Shown here in pieces: positions 54,907-62,946 of a stretch of 64,000 nucleotides of DNA (position 1 is its first letter; the number at the start of each line of letters is the position of its first letter). The notes under the pieces are model-generated. The model had not been told where the DNA came from. It was given only the letters and a program-made list of their open reading frames with translations, and searched no databases. The translations under genes were made by a program, and so were the position numbers. The DNA is from Burkholderiales bacterium C2. GTDB taxonomy: Bacteria > Pseudomonadota > Gammaproteobacteria > Burkholderiales > Burkholderiaceae_C. The DNA lies in contig SCOI01000005.1 in NCBI GenBank assembly GCA_005503085.1, positions 62,001 through 126,000 of the forward strand, read 5' to 3'.

Positions 54907-56196
54907 CTACTTCCGGTTCTTTGGATTCTGGTACTTGGAAACAAACGGGCTATTCATGCCCTCTCCGCTGAAGTCCGGGCTGTGCGCCATGTGGAAGGTG
55001 TCGGTCTCCGTCCCATACATTTGAAACAGTGGCTGCGCTAGGTCGCGGCTGGCATCGGCCTCGCTGGTGACATGGTCGGCCCCGTCCTTGGCGATGACGG
55101 TCGCGAGATGGAAGGGGCAGGCACCCACCGGTTTCTTTTTTACGTCGTCCCAGTCGATCCGGTACATGTCGCCGATGTCCAATGCAAGCGCGTCCCGCGT
55201 CTCCTTGTCGCTGGGGTCGTACTGGGCCTTAGGTCCCTGTTGTTGGGGCGTGATGAATCCTGTCAGATGCTCGCCTGCTGTCTTTTCATTGGCCCAAGTC
55301 TTCTTGTCGAATGCCAGGGCGTTGGCGTACATGCCGCAGTCATTGGGTTGCTCGGTCGCCTTGGCATCCGCTAGCTTCTTGCTCGGGGCGTAGATAAGAA
55401 AGGTCTCCGGATTTTCGGGATGGGGGCGGCCACCCTCGTTCTCCATGGCCGCTTGTTCCCGGGTCGGCGGGGGAATGCGTTCTTCCGTCCCGATGCGTTG
55501 GAAGTACGCGGCTGGTTCGGGCGGAGCAGCGCCCTTGGCGACATGCAGGACGATCGGGAGACCTTGCAGCGGTATGGCGTAGCGGGCCGCCTCGGTGTAG
55601 CGGAAACCATCGGCGTTGAAGATCGCCTGCACCGCGTCGCCACCTTGCCTCGGTCCCAATCGCGACCGCGGTCCGGATGTTTGCCCCATAGCCGACGCGC
55701 TGGTGCCGGAAACTGCCTGCCGGCTGGAAGCCAATGCCCGGGCGCCCATCAGGTCGGCCTCGCGCTCAAGCTGCGCATCGTTGTTGACGGGCGTTGCACC
55801 GGCCATCTGCAACGTCGGCCTCACCCGCCCCTGCGCCTGCTGCACCACATGCCAAGCCTCATGTGGCAGATGCTTCTCCTGCCCCGGCCCCAGATGGATG
55901 TCTGAGCCCTGCGCATAGGCATGTGCCTGCAGCGCCGCCGGCTTGTCTGAGTTTCGATGCACGCGCACGCCGGACATGTCCATGCCCGAGAGTGCCTCGA
56001 TGCCACTTCTCAGGGATGCAGGCAGGCCGGTCCGATCAGGTCCCGACGCGCTCCGCTGCAACTGCGTCATTTGCTGTCTTTGCCGCAATTGTCTGGGGCT
56101 GGCCGCGTCGGCTGCGGCGCCACCATGCGCTCCCTGCCGACCGGCCGGCGCTTGTGCCCCCTCGTTATGGCCGGTCCTGTCGATGCGGGCTTTCAT
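54907..56196 (-). CDS. eCIS-associated DUF4157 protein with papain-like C-terminal domain (putative toxin cargo)
   Basis: This 429-residue protein has a disordered leader (1-55) with SPRQLRQRQQMTQLQ and a DUF4157 domain (about 57-155) with HEAWH (112-116) and LEREADLMGARA. The C-terminal domain (about 190-429) has PNDCGMYANAL (Cys287), CPFHLATVIAKDGADHVTSEAD (His363, Asp374, Glu379) and FQMYGTETDTFH. Cys-then-His order and spacing suggest a papain-like peptidase, transglutaminase or deamidase; this is inference. DUF4157 is strongly linked to eCIS cargo. GC content drops near the 3' end. It is the last gene of the cluster, 174 bases after the previous one. Confidence 0.8.
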   Translation of the reverse strand: MKARIDRTGHNEGAQAPAGRQGAHGGAAADAASPRQLRQRQQMTQLQRSASGPDRTGLPASLRSGIEALSGMDMSGVRVHRNSDKPAALQAHAYAQGSDIHLGPGQEKHLPHEAWHVVQQAQGRVRPTLQMAGATPVNNDAQLEREADLMGARALASSRQAVSGTSASAMGQTSGPRSRLGPRQGGDAVQAIFNADGFRYTEAARYAIPLQGLPIVLHVAKGAAPPEPAAYFQRIGTEERIPPPTREQAAMENEGGRPHPENPETFLIYAPSKKLADAKATEQPNDCGMYANALAFDKKTWANEKTAGEHLTGFITPQQQGPKAQYDPSDKETRDALALDIGDMYRIDWDDVKKKPVGACPFHLATVIAKDGADHVTSEADASRDLAQPLFQMYGTETDTFHMAHSPDFSGEGMNSPFVSKYQNPKNRK

Positions 56197-56304
56197 GGCT
56201 TGCCGGTGGCCGCAGCGTGCGGCACAGCCTGGGTGGTTGTGGCTGCGCTCTTTCCTTTCATGACAACTCCTGTGGTAATTGATCCGCTGGTGAGGGCAGT
56301 GGTA

Positions 56305-56358
56305 TCAGGTCTGAATATCGAGATCGAGCGGCAGACGCAGGTGTTGGTGGACACGGTG
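56305..56358 (+). pseudogene. ribE 3' fragment (duplicate)
   Basis: A 54-base stretch nearly identical to ribE 54424-54477 lies between two cargo genes, preceded by TGGTATCAGGTCT. It would encode [18 protein letters not shown] but has no start of its own, so it is a remnant left by duplication or rearrangement. Confidence 0.8.
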
Positions 56359-56370
56359 GCGATGGAGCCC

Positions 56371-57417
56371 TCATGATCGACTGATCCACTTGATCAGCTT
56401 GACCAGATGCACCATCAGGATGGCGATCACCCCGATGGCAAACGGCAACCAGGTCGCCACGGGCACGTTCATCGTGTCGGTGCCGTATTTGGTGCCTGCG
56501 ATGCCTATCGGTATGGTCATCAGCGATGGTGTCAGCGCGCCCACCGTGTGAAGCACACGTCCGCCCCAGGTCCTGGGGTTGTCCTCGTTCTTCTTGACGT
56601 CGTCGGCAATCGCTTTCAGGCCGGCAATGATGATGATGGCGACGCCGGTGAAGAAGGCCGGGCCTTTGCCGGTTGCATCCAGGGTCGTGCCGATCGCTGC
56701 GGCGAGCAGAGCGCCGATCTCGATCAGCGGCGCGCCAATGCCTGAGACAAAACGGGCCAGCGTCAGTGGTTTGCGACGCGGGCCGCGGCGCTGTTGTTGA
56801 TCCCGTTCGTGTTGCTCACCGCTCTCGATATCGAGCGAGCGGCGATGCAGGTTTGGCATCTCGGTGATCGACAGTGTGTTCGATTGCAGGCGTGGGCTGT
56901 CGACGGATTCACCACTATCCATGCCCATACCCTCACCGAGACCCTGGACCGTCACGATGGCCTTGTTGGTCGTCTTGATCAGCGAGGAGACCGGGGGCAG
57001 GGTCAGCGGATCCTGCTGCTGATCGCTGCCGCCGATGTCGATGGTGGTGTGGTTCGATGTCGGCGGGATATGCGGCGTGTGCGTGCCCTGGCTGCTCGGG
57101 CTTGGATTGGCGTCCTCGTGCGAGGATGAGCTGATCAACTCGTCCTCCCAGGCCTCATGGTCCTGCAGCACTTCCTTGTCATCGGCGTCGCGCAGGAACT
57201 CCCTGGTTTTGGCATTCACCACCCGCCGCGCCTGGATGACGCTCTGCGTCGTGCCCGCTATCGAGTGCGAGCCGGCCTGCTGCAACTGCGCGATGTGCTG
57301 GTGCTGCCTCAACTGCCGCGCGCCACTGGCCTTGGAGTCACCGCGCGGCCCCAGCCGGCTGGCGGGCTCGCGCGGCAGTGGCTGCTGGGCGGTCTGCCTG
57401 ATGGTGGAGGTCTTCAC
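56371..57417 (-). CDS. eCIS-associated membrane-active cargo candidate with shared leader
   Basis: This 348-residue protein starts at GTG (MKTSTIRQTAQQPLPREPAS). The leader contains GARQLRQHQHIAQLQQ, as in the two DUF4157 neighbours, but there is no DUF4157 domain. Residues 65-220 are polar and low complexity. Residues about 225-348 hold four hydrophobic segments (GAPLIEIGALLAAAIGTTLD, FFTGVAIIIIAGLKAIA, TPSLMTIPIGIAGTKYG, WLPFAIGVIAILMVHLVKLI) ending in a basic tail. This suggests membrane insertion or pore formation by a delivered protein, or an immunity-like membrane protein. No known family is recognised. It lies 33 bases after the deaminase-like gene. Confidence 0.75.
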   Translation of the reverse strand: MKTSTIRQTAQQPLPREPASRLGPRGDSKASGARQLRQHQHIAQLQQAGSHSIAGTTQSVIQARRVVNAKTREFLRDADDKEVLQDHEAWEDELISSSSHEDANPSPSSQGTHTPHIPPTSNHTTIDIGGSDQQQDPLTLPPVSSLIKTTNKAIVTVQGLGEGMGMDSGESVDSPRLQSNTLSITEMPNLHRRSLDIESGEQHERDQQQRRGPRRKPLTLARFVSGIGAPLIEIGALLAAAIGTTLDATGKGPAFFTGVAIIIIAGLKAIADDVKKNEDNPRTWGGRVLHTVGALTPSLMTIPIGIAGTKYGTDTMNVPVATWLPFAIGVIAILMVHLVKLIKWISRS

Positions 57418-57450
57418 AATGGGATGCTCCGGCTGTTGGCGGGCGCGAAC

Positions 57451-58854
57451 TCAGTCGCCGTCTTCGTGGTTGCTTCTGGCCCAGGCCGTCAGTTCACCGG
57501 CCTGGCCCTCGTCGAATGTCGCTAGCACCTTGATGGTGTGGGGGGTGCTGGCTTTCAGGCTGCCCATCCAGCCTCGCAGATAGGCGGTGATCTCGCCATC
57601 GGACAAGACCGTTGCCCCCTTCTTCGCCTTCTTGCCCGTGCTGGCTGGCTGCGCCGCCTTCAGGGCGCGCTGGAGCTCGCCCTTCTTCTTGGCTAGCAGG
57701 GCCTCGATGGTCTGATCAATGGCCAGGTCGACCGCGCTATGGGTCTCGCGTTCTTTCTTCTTCTGTTCTTTCTCCTGCGCTCTTCGGCTGGCCTCTTCCT
57801 CTTCGACCAGCCGGGCGCGCCGGAGCTCATCGCGCGCGTCGAGTTCGCGTTGGTTGACCATATCTACTGCGCCCAGCGTGTGCACCGCCATCGGGGCGAC
57901 CGCGCTCACCCATTGTGAGCAGACCGGACAGGGCGCGATCGAACCGCCGGTCTTGTCATCGATGGCCAGTGCCGGGAAGCTCAGACTGGCCAGGTATCCG
58001 TTCGTCAAGCCATGCGTGGTGCTGCTTGCATAGTGGTTCAGCAGATTGCCCAGGGCGTTGGGCTCGGCGCACATATAGCGGTTGCGCGAGTAGTTCTTTC
58101 CGGTGGCGACGCCGTCGTCGTCGAGCTCGGGCATGGTGTGGGCGTTGACGACAGCCTCGAAGCGGCTTCGCAGCCCAGGCCACTGAGCAAAACGGCCACG
58201 CGTCGTGTCCTCATGGCCGCTCTCTCCCTGGGCAGTATGGCTCCCGTCGCTAATGCTGACCGAGGTTTTCAGCTGCAGGGAGCCGTCCAGTCTGGTGCTT
58301 CTCACCAACTGCGCGCTTTTGCTGCTGCCACAACTGCCGCAGCAGCAGCCGGCCGCGTGCCGCAGGGGCGCCGTGGCACGGCGCTGCGCGACCTGCCCCG
58401 CGCGGGCGCCCATACGGTCGGCTTCGCACTCCAGCGCATGGCTGTCGTTGATCGCGACACCCTGGCTGTGCCGCGTCGGCCGCACGCGGCCCTGGCGCTG
58501 CTGCACCAGATGCCAGGCCTCGTGCGGCAGATGCTTCTCCTGCCCCGGCCCCAGATGAATTTCTGAGCCCTGCGCATAGGCATGGGCCTGCAGTGCCGCC
58601 GGCTTGCTGGAGTTGCGATGCACGCGAACGCCGGACATGTCCATGCCCGATAGCGTTTCGATACCGCTCCTGAGGGAATCGGGCAGGCCCGTCTTGTTGG
58701 ACGCCGGGGTTGCCTGTTTCAGCTGGGCGAGCTGTTGACGTTGCTGTAACTGCCGGGGCCCTGTCGCAGCCTTGCCTTGCTGCGTCTGCTGCCGGCTGGC
58801 TGGTTCGAGCGGCTGCTTGTCATGGGCTGTCGCCGCATCGACACGAGTTTTCAT
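57451..58854 (-). CDS. eCIS-associated DUF4157 protein with deaminase-like toxin domain
   Basis: This 467-residue protein has a leader (1-50, with GPRQLQQRQQLAQLKQ), DUF4157 domain (about 54-150) with HEAWH (111-115), a Cys-rich link (GCCCGSCG, 169-176), then a deaminase-like domain (about 195-330). Key residues are Cys262-Ala-Glu264 (YMCAEPNAL) and the PCPVC motif (308-312), which fit the CAE...PCxxC zinc site of toxin deaminases (YwqJ-like in the cytidine deaminase superfamily). A charged coiled-coil (335-400) and a basic tail follow. It probably deaminates a nucleotide or nucleic acid in target cells. It is 14 bases after the small basic gene. Confidence 0.82.
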   Translation of the reverse strand: MKTRVDAATAHDKQPLEPASRQQTQQGKAATGPRQLQQRQQLAQLKQATPASNKTGLPDSLRSGIETLSGMDMSGVRVHRNSSKPAALQAHAYAQGSEIHLGPGQEKHLPHEAWHLVQQRQGRVRPTRHSQGVAINDSHALECEADRMGARAGQVAQRRATAPLRHAAGCCCGSCGSSKSAQLVRSTRLDGSLQLKTSVSISDGSHTAQGESGHEDTTRGRFAQWPGLRSRFEAVVNAHTMPELDDDGVATGKNYSRNRYMCAEPNALGNLLNHYASSTTHGLTNGYLASLSFPALAIDDKTGGSIAPCPVCSQWVSAVAPMAVHTLGAVDMVNQRELDARDELRRARLVEEEEASRRAQEKEQKKKERETHSAVDLAIDQTIEALLAKKKGELQRALKAAQPASTGKKAKKGATVLSDGEITAYLRGWMGSLKASTPHTIKVLATFDEGQAGELTAWARSNHEDGD

Positions 58855-58868
58855 GCGTCGCTCCCCGC

Positions 58869-59222
58869 CTACTTGTTCTGCGAATTCGCCACATTCGCCG
58901 CCAGCATGCGGTCGCGCCGGCGGTTCTTGGCGGCGCTCTTGCGCGGGTCTTCCTCGCGGCCCTTGCCGGGCTTGTGAGACTTGACCTTGCCGCTGGGCGT
59001 GGTGGTCGAGTGTGATTTGCCGCGGTTGAAGCCCTTGGTCTTGCGGTCACCCTCGACCCGCTGCACCGGCGCTCCGGTGCCCAGGGCCTGCAGCTGCGCG
59101 ATCTGGGCGCCCTGGGCGCTCTGGCGCGGGCTGCTCGAGGCGGCTGAGGCACCGCTATGTCCGGCATGGGCGGCGGCAGCGCGTTGTGCGGTCTGGCTCT
59201 TCGGTGCGGCGAGGGTTTTCAT
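58869..59222 (-). CDS. Small basic eCIS-associated protein with shared leader
   Basis: The start is MKTLAAPKSQTAQRAAAAH; its ATG overlaps the upstream stop (ATGA), which sets the start against a longer frame. The 117-residue protein has SPRQSAQGAQIAQLQ in its leader, PVQRVEGD after it, and then a very basic tail rich in Lys, Arg and Ser (KTKGFNRGKSHSTTTPSGK...KNRRRDRMLA). No fold is recognised. It could be a nucleic-acid-binding cargo, a packing adaptor or a minimal cargo. Confidence 0.75.
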   Translation of the reverse strand: MKTLAAPKSQTAQRAAAAHAGHSGASAASSSPRQSAQGAQIAQLQALGTGAPVQRVEGDRKTKGFNRGKSHSTTTPSGKVKSHKPGKGREEDPRKSAAKNRRRDRMLAANVANSQNK

Positions 59223-61600
59223 GGTTTCTCCACCTTCGGTTTCAGCACGGCCCACAGGGCCGCGACAAACAGGATCGCGATCACGGTCCACATCAGGCCG
59301 GTGCCGTCGCGCAGGGGGCGCAGCTGCGGGTCGCAGTTCAGCAGCAACGCGCCGACCAGCACCACCGGGATGCCGCCCAGCGGCAGATAGTGGCCCCAGC
59401 GCGCGCGCCAGGCGCAGTTCCACAGCAGCAGCGCCAGGCAGATCGCGCCGGTCAGCAGCAGCAGATGGAACAGCGCGCGCAGCGGCCAGCGGTTTTCGCA
59501 GGCCCAGTCGCAGATCGGCCGGGTCGCGCTGTCGGCGGCGGCGCCGCTGAAGGCGGTGCGCAGCGCCGCGCTCATGCCGGGGCTGACGGTGTCGCCGGCC
59601 ATCGGCAGCGGCCAGAAGCCGACGCCGCCGAAGTTGTCCTCGAAGTACACCAGATCGTCGGCGAACTGCTGGCTCTCGGCCTCCGGCATACCGATGGAGA
59701 TCATCGGGATGAGCTTGCGCAGAAAGATGCGCCGGTCTATGCCCTGCAGCGCCGGCTCGGCCTCGATGCGGCCGCGCAGCTGCTTCTTGCTCAGCGCGCT
59801 GGGCTCGCTGAGCAGCACGATGACGCGCAGCGTGACGTTGGTGGCGCTGCTGTAGACGGCGGTGCTTTCCTCGATGCGGCCATTGATCAGATGCGGGTCC
59901 TCGGCCGCCTTCAGCAGCTCGAACAGGCCGGCCACGGCGCCGGGCTCGCTGAGCTGGCGATCGCCGACCACCAGATTCAGCGCGTACCGGCGCTTGGGAT
60001 TGGCGCGCAGCTGCTCGATCACCGCCAGCACGAAGCGGCGATGGAAGTCCTTGAAGGCCTGGCGCCAGAGCGGCTGGGCGCCGGCCGGCGGCAGCTCGTC
60101 GAAGAAGATCGTGATGCCGTCGCCCAGATGCTGGGTCTGGCCGAAGCCGGGTAGCCAGGCCTTGGCGCGCGACAGCCAGTCGGGCAGCGGTGCGTCGATC
60201 AGGCGGCGCGCCTGCTGCGGCAGCTGCAGCAGGGCCTGCTCGATCTGGGCCTCGCGAGCGGCCCGTGGCTGCACCTGCAGAAAGCGCCAGTCATTGCGAT
60301 AGATCACCAGGTCCAGCGCCGTGCCGTGGCGCTGCGCGGTGCGGATGAAATTGGTCTGGGCCAGGGTCCAGCGCTCGTGGGCGTCCGGTGCCAGATCGTC
60401 GCCGAAGGGCAGGCCCAGCACGCTGATGCGGCTGAGCAGGCTGAAGTCGATCTGCTGCGCCTTGCCCTGGGCCCACCAGAGCGGATAAAAGCCATAGACC
60501 TGGCCCGACAGATCCTCGCGCACACAGCCGCAGCCGGCACCGTCCCAGACGATGGGCGGGTCGAGCTTGAGTTCATGTTCGTGCCGGGCCGCCTCGACCA
60601 GCCAGCGGCGCAGCGCCGCCGGCATGATGGTCTGCGGCAGCTGCTGCCAGCTGGGCGGACCGCTGACCGGCTTGGCCTTGGCCACGGCCGCCCAGTCGGG
60701 CGGGCAGGCGGCGGCGAACTGGGCCTCGCTGGGCGGGGTCAGGCCTTGCTTGGCGGCGGCCTGCAGGCTCAGCATGCGGCTGTAGGCGCAGAGCCGGGCA
60801 TCGAGTGCCGCCTCGAAGGTCTCGCGCGTCGGGTACTCCAGCGCGGTCAGCGGCTTGAGCAGCAGCTTCAGCTGCTCGGCCTGCTCCGTGCCCAGGTTGA
60901 CCGGTAGCGGGGGCAGGGGCGCAGCGCTGCCCCCCGCACCGCCCGCCGCACCGCCCACCTGGCTCGCACTGGCCGCCGGCTCGGCCAGCGGCGCGGGCAG
61001 GCTGCCGTCCTCGACGCTCTCGGCCGGCAGCAGGATGTCCAGCACCGCCGGCATCAGCCGGTAGGCCTGGGCCAGCGGCCGTGCCGGCGGCAGCGCGAGC
61101 ACGTCCTCGGCCGAGAGTGTCGTCAGCGGCTTGGGGCCACTCGCCGCGCTGGCGGCCGCAGCCGCTGCCTTGGGCCGGGCCTGCACGACCGCCAGCAGAT
61201 AGCGCTGCTGCGTCTGCTCGCCCAGCGCGTCGATCAGGCGCACCGTGAAGCGGTGGCTGCCCGGTTTGTTGGCCGTGCCCTGCAAGACCCCCAGCGGGGA
61301 CAGCGCAATGCCCTCGGGCAGAGCCCCGTCGGCCAGCTCGAAGCGATAGGGCGGACGGCCGCCCTGGGCATGCAGCGGGCGGCGATAGGGGCGCTCCAGC
61401 AGGGCCGCGGGCAGACGGAACGCGGCGTTGTCCAGTTGCAGCGGCTCCTGCAACTGGCTCAGCGCGCGTGAGGCGGCCGGGGCCGGCGCGCTGATGGGTG
61501 CGGTGGAGGGGGCGCTGGCGGGGGCGCTGAGCGGCGCCTCGGCCGCCGATGCCGCGACCAAGGCTGGCAGCAGGACGCAAAGCAGGTAGCGGCGCTTCAC
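59219..61600 (-). CDS. Membrane-anchored protein with Ig-like and degenerate GH18-like domains in eCIS locus
   Basis: The start is GTG (VKRRYLLCVLLPALVAASA), overlapping the ATPase stop as GTGA with GGGAGG upstream. The 793-residue protein has a signal peptide, an Ig-like He_PIG domain (about 68-138, GGRPPYRFELADGALPEGI), a helical linker and a GH18-like barrel (about 366-690: QVYGFYPLWWAQGKAQQIDF; FGGVGFWPLPMAGD). The catalytic motif is degenerate: GDGITIFFDE (493-502) lacks the DxDxE acids. Three membrane helices (707-785) follow. It may bind glycan or anchor or release the particle. I know no named family. Confidence 0.78.
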   Translation of the reverse strand: MKRRYLLCVLLPALVAASAAEAPLSAPASAPSTAPISAPAPAASRALSQLQEPLQLDNAAFRLPAALLERPYRRPLHAQGGRPPYRFELADGALPEGIALSPLGVLQGTANKPGSHRFTVRLIDALGEQTQQRYLLAVVQARPKAAAAAASAASGPKPLTTLSAEDVLALPPARPLAQAYRLMPAVLDILLPAESVEDGSLPAPLAEPAASASQVGGAAGGAGGSAAPLPPLPVNLGTEQAEQLKLLLKPLTALEYPTRETFEAALDARLCAYSRMLSLQAAAKQGLTPPSEAQFAAACPPDWAAVAKAKPVSGPPSWQQLPQTIMPAALRRWLVEAARHEHELKLDPPIVWDGAGCGCVREDLSGQVYGFYPLWWAQGKAQQIDFSLLSRISVLGLPFGDDLAPDAHERWTLAQTNFIRTAQRHGTALDLVIYRNDWRFLQVQPRAAREAQIEQALLQLPQQARRLIDAPLPDWLSRAKAWLPGFGQTQHLGDGITIFFDELPPAGAQPLWRQAFKDFHRRFVLAVIEQLRANPKRRYALNLVVGDRQLSEPGAVAGLFELLKAAEDPHLINGRIEESTAVYSSATNVTLRVIVLLSEPSALSKKQLRGRIEAEPALQGIDRRIFLRKLIPMISIGMPEAESQQFADDLVYFEDNFGGVGFWPLPMAGDTVSPGMSAALRTAFSGAAADSATRPICDWACENRWPLRALFHLLLLTGAICLALLLWNCAWRARWGHYLPLGGIPVVLVGALLLNCDPQLRPLRDGTGLMWTVIAILFVAALWAVLKPKVEKP

Positions 61601-62946
61601 AAGGTCCTCCCTTCCTTGCGCAGCTCCTTGACCAGACCCTGGCGCAGCTCGGCGGCGCTGATCTGCTCGCTGTGCCGGCGCAGCGCCAGCAAGGCCGCAT
61701 AGCGCAGCACATTGGCGATCGCGCCACCCGAGAGCTCGTAGCGCTCGGCGATCTCGTCCAGCTTGACCTCGGCCGACAGCCGTTGTGGCGCCAGCATGCC
61801 GCGCCACAGCCGCAGCCGCTGCTCGGCGTCGGGCAGCGGGAAATAAATCATCGACTGGAAGCGCCGCGCAAACGCCTCGTCGATATTGCTGCGCAGATTC
61901 GAGGCCAGGATCACGGTGCCGGGGAAGTCCTCGACCCGTTGCAGCAGATAGGCGATCTCCTGGTTCGCATGCTGGTCGTTGGCGCTCTGGTTATTGCTGT
62001 TGCGCTTGCCGAACAAAGCGTCGGCCTCGTCGAAGAACAGCACCCAGCGCCGGCTCTGCGCCTGGTCGAAGACCCGGGCCAGATTCTTCTCGGTCTCGCC
62101 GATGTATTTGGACACCACCATGGACAGATCGATGCGGTAGACATCGACCTGCGCGGCCTGGCCGATCAGCGTGGCGGTCAGGGTCTTGCCGGTGCCGGGC
62201 GGGCCATAGAACAGCGCCCGGTAGCCGGGCTTGAGCGTGCGCGCCAGGCCCCAGTCCTGCATCAGGCGCTGGCCCTCGCGCATCCAGGTGCAGACCTGGT
62301 TCACCTCGTCCATCACCTCGGGCGCCAGCACCAGATCGTCCCAGCCCAGCGGACTGGTGATCAGCTTGGCCGGGAACTGCGCGTTGTAGTCGGGCTTGTG
62401 CCAGACCCCGGTGCACAGGCGCTGCAGCGCCTCGGCGCTGAGCTGCAGCGCGCCGCTGAGCTGGGGCTCGCCGCCGGCCGGGTTGTCCAGCTTCAGCAGG
62501 CCCTGGCGCGCGAACCCATGCTCGGCATCGAACAGCGCCAGCAACGCGATGCGGCGCTGCAAGTCCTCGCCGGCGATCAGAAAGGCGGCGGTCTCGCCGG
62601 TCGGCAGAAAGCCGCCATGGGCCTGGCCCTTGATGCCGCCGAACTCGGTGAAGCCGCGCTCCAGATTGCCGTTGCGCATGAAGAGCAGGTCCAGCGCGGC
62701 CGGGCGCAGATGCGGCAGCAGGGCCAGAGCCAGCACCGCCCGCTCGGCCGGACCCAGCTGCAAGCTCTCGACCAGACGCGCCAGCTCGCTGCCCGGCGGC
62801 AGACCGGGTGGCGGCGGCGCGGCCTCGAAACCGGCCTCGCTCTGCTGGAAGTGCTGTTCCAGGCGCAGGCTCAGGACCTGGCCGAGCCAGTCCAGCTCCA
62901 GCGCCAAGGCCCGGGCCTGCAATGCGGTGCTAGCGCCAGTCGACAT
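61597..62946 (-). CDS. Afp15-like AAA+ ATPase of the eCIS
   Basis: This 449-residue protein has an N-terminal helical region (1-200) and a C-terminal AAA+ domain with Walker A GPPGTGKT (248-255), Walker B LFFDEADALFGKR (303-315), sensor TVILASNLRSNIDEAFARRF and a helical lid. This is the architecture of the ATPases of Afp/PVC-type contractile injection systems (Afp15), needed for particle assembly or release. It starts inside the tape-measure gene (17-base overlap) and overlaps the next gene by four bases, so it is tightly coupled. Confidence 0.9.
   Translation of the reverse strand: MSTGASTALQARALALELDWLGQVLSLRLEQHFQQSEAGFEAAPPPPGLPPGSELARLVESLQLGPAERAVLALALLPHLRPAALDLLFMRNGNLERGFTEFGGIKGQAHGGFLPTGETAAFLIAGEDLQRRIALLALFDAEHGFARQGLLKLDNPAGGEPQLSGALQLSAEALQRLCTGVWHKPDYNAQFPAKLITSPLGWDDLVLAPEVMDEVNQVCTWMREGQRLMQDWGLARTLKPGYRALFYGPPGTGKTLTATLIGQAAQVDVYRIDLSMVVSKYIGETEKNLARVFDQAQSRRWVLFFDEADALFGKRNSNNQSANDQHANQEIAYLLQRVEDFPGTVILASNLRSNIDEAFARRFQSMIYFPLPDAEQRLRLWRGMLAPQRLSAEVKLDEIAERYELSGGAIANVLRYAALLALRRHSEQISAAELRQGLVKELRKEGRTL

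Noticed and set aside
59219-61600. Active chitinase in the eCIS operon
   Set aside because: The barrel lacks the acidic residues of DxxDxDxE, so catalytic activity cannot be claimed.
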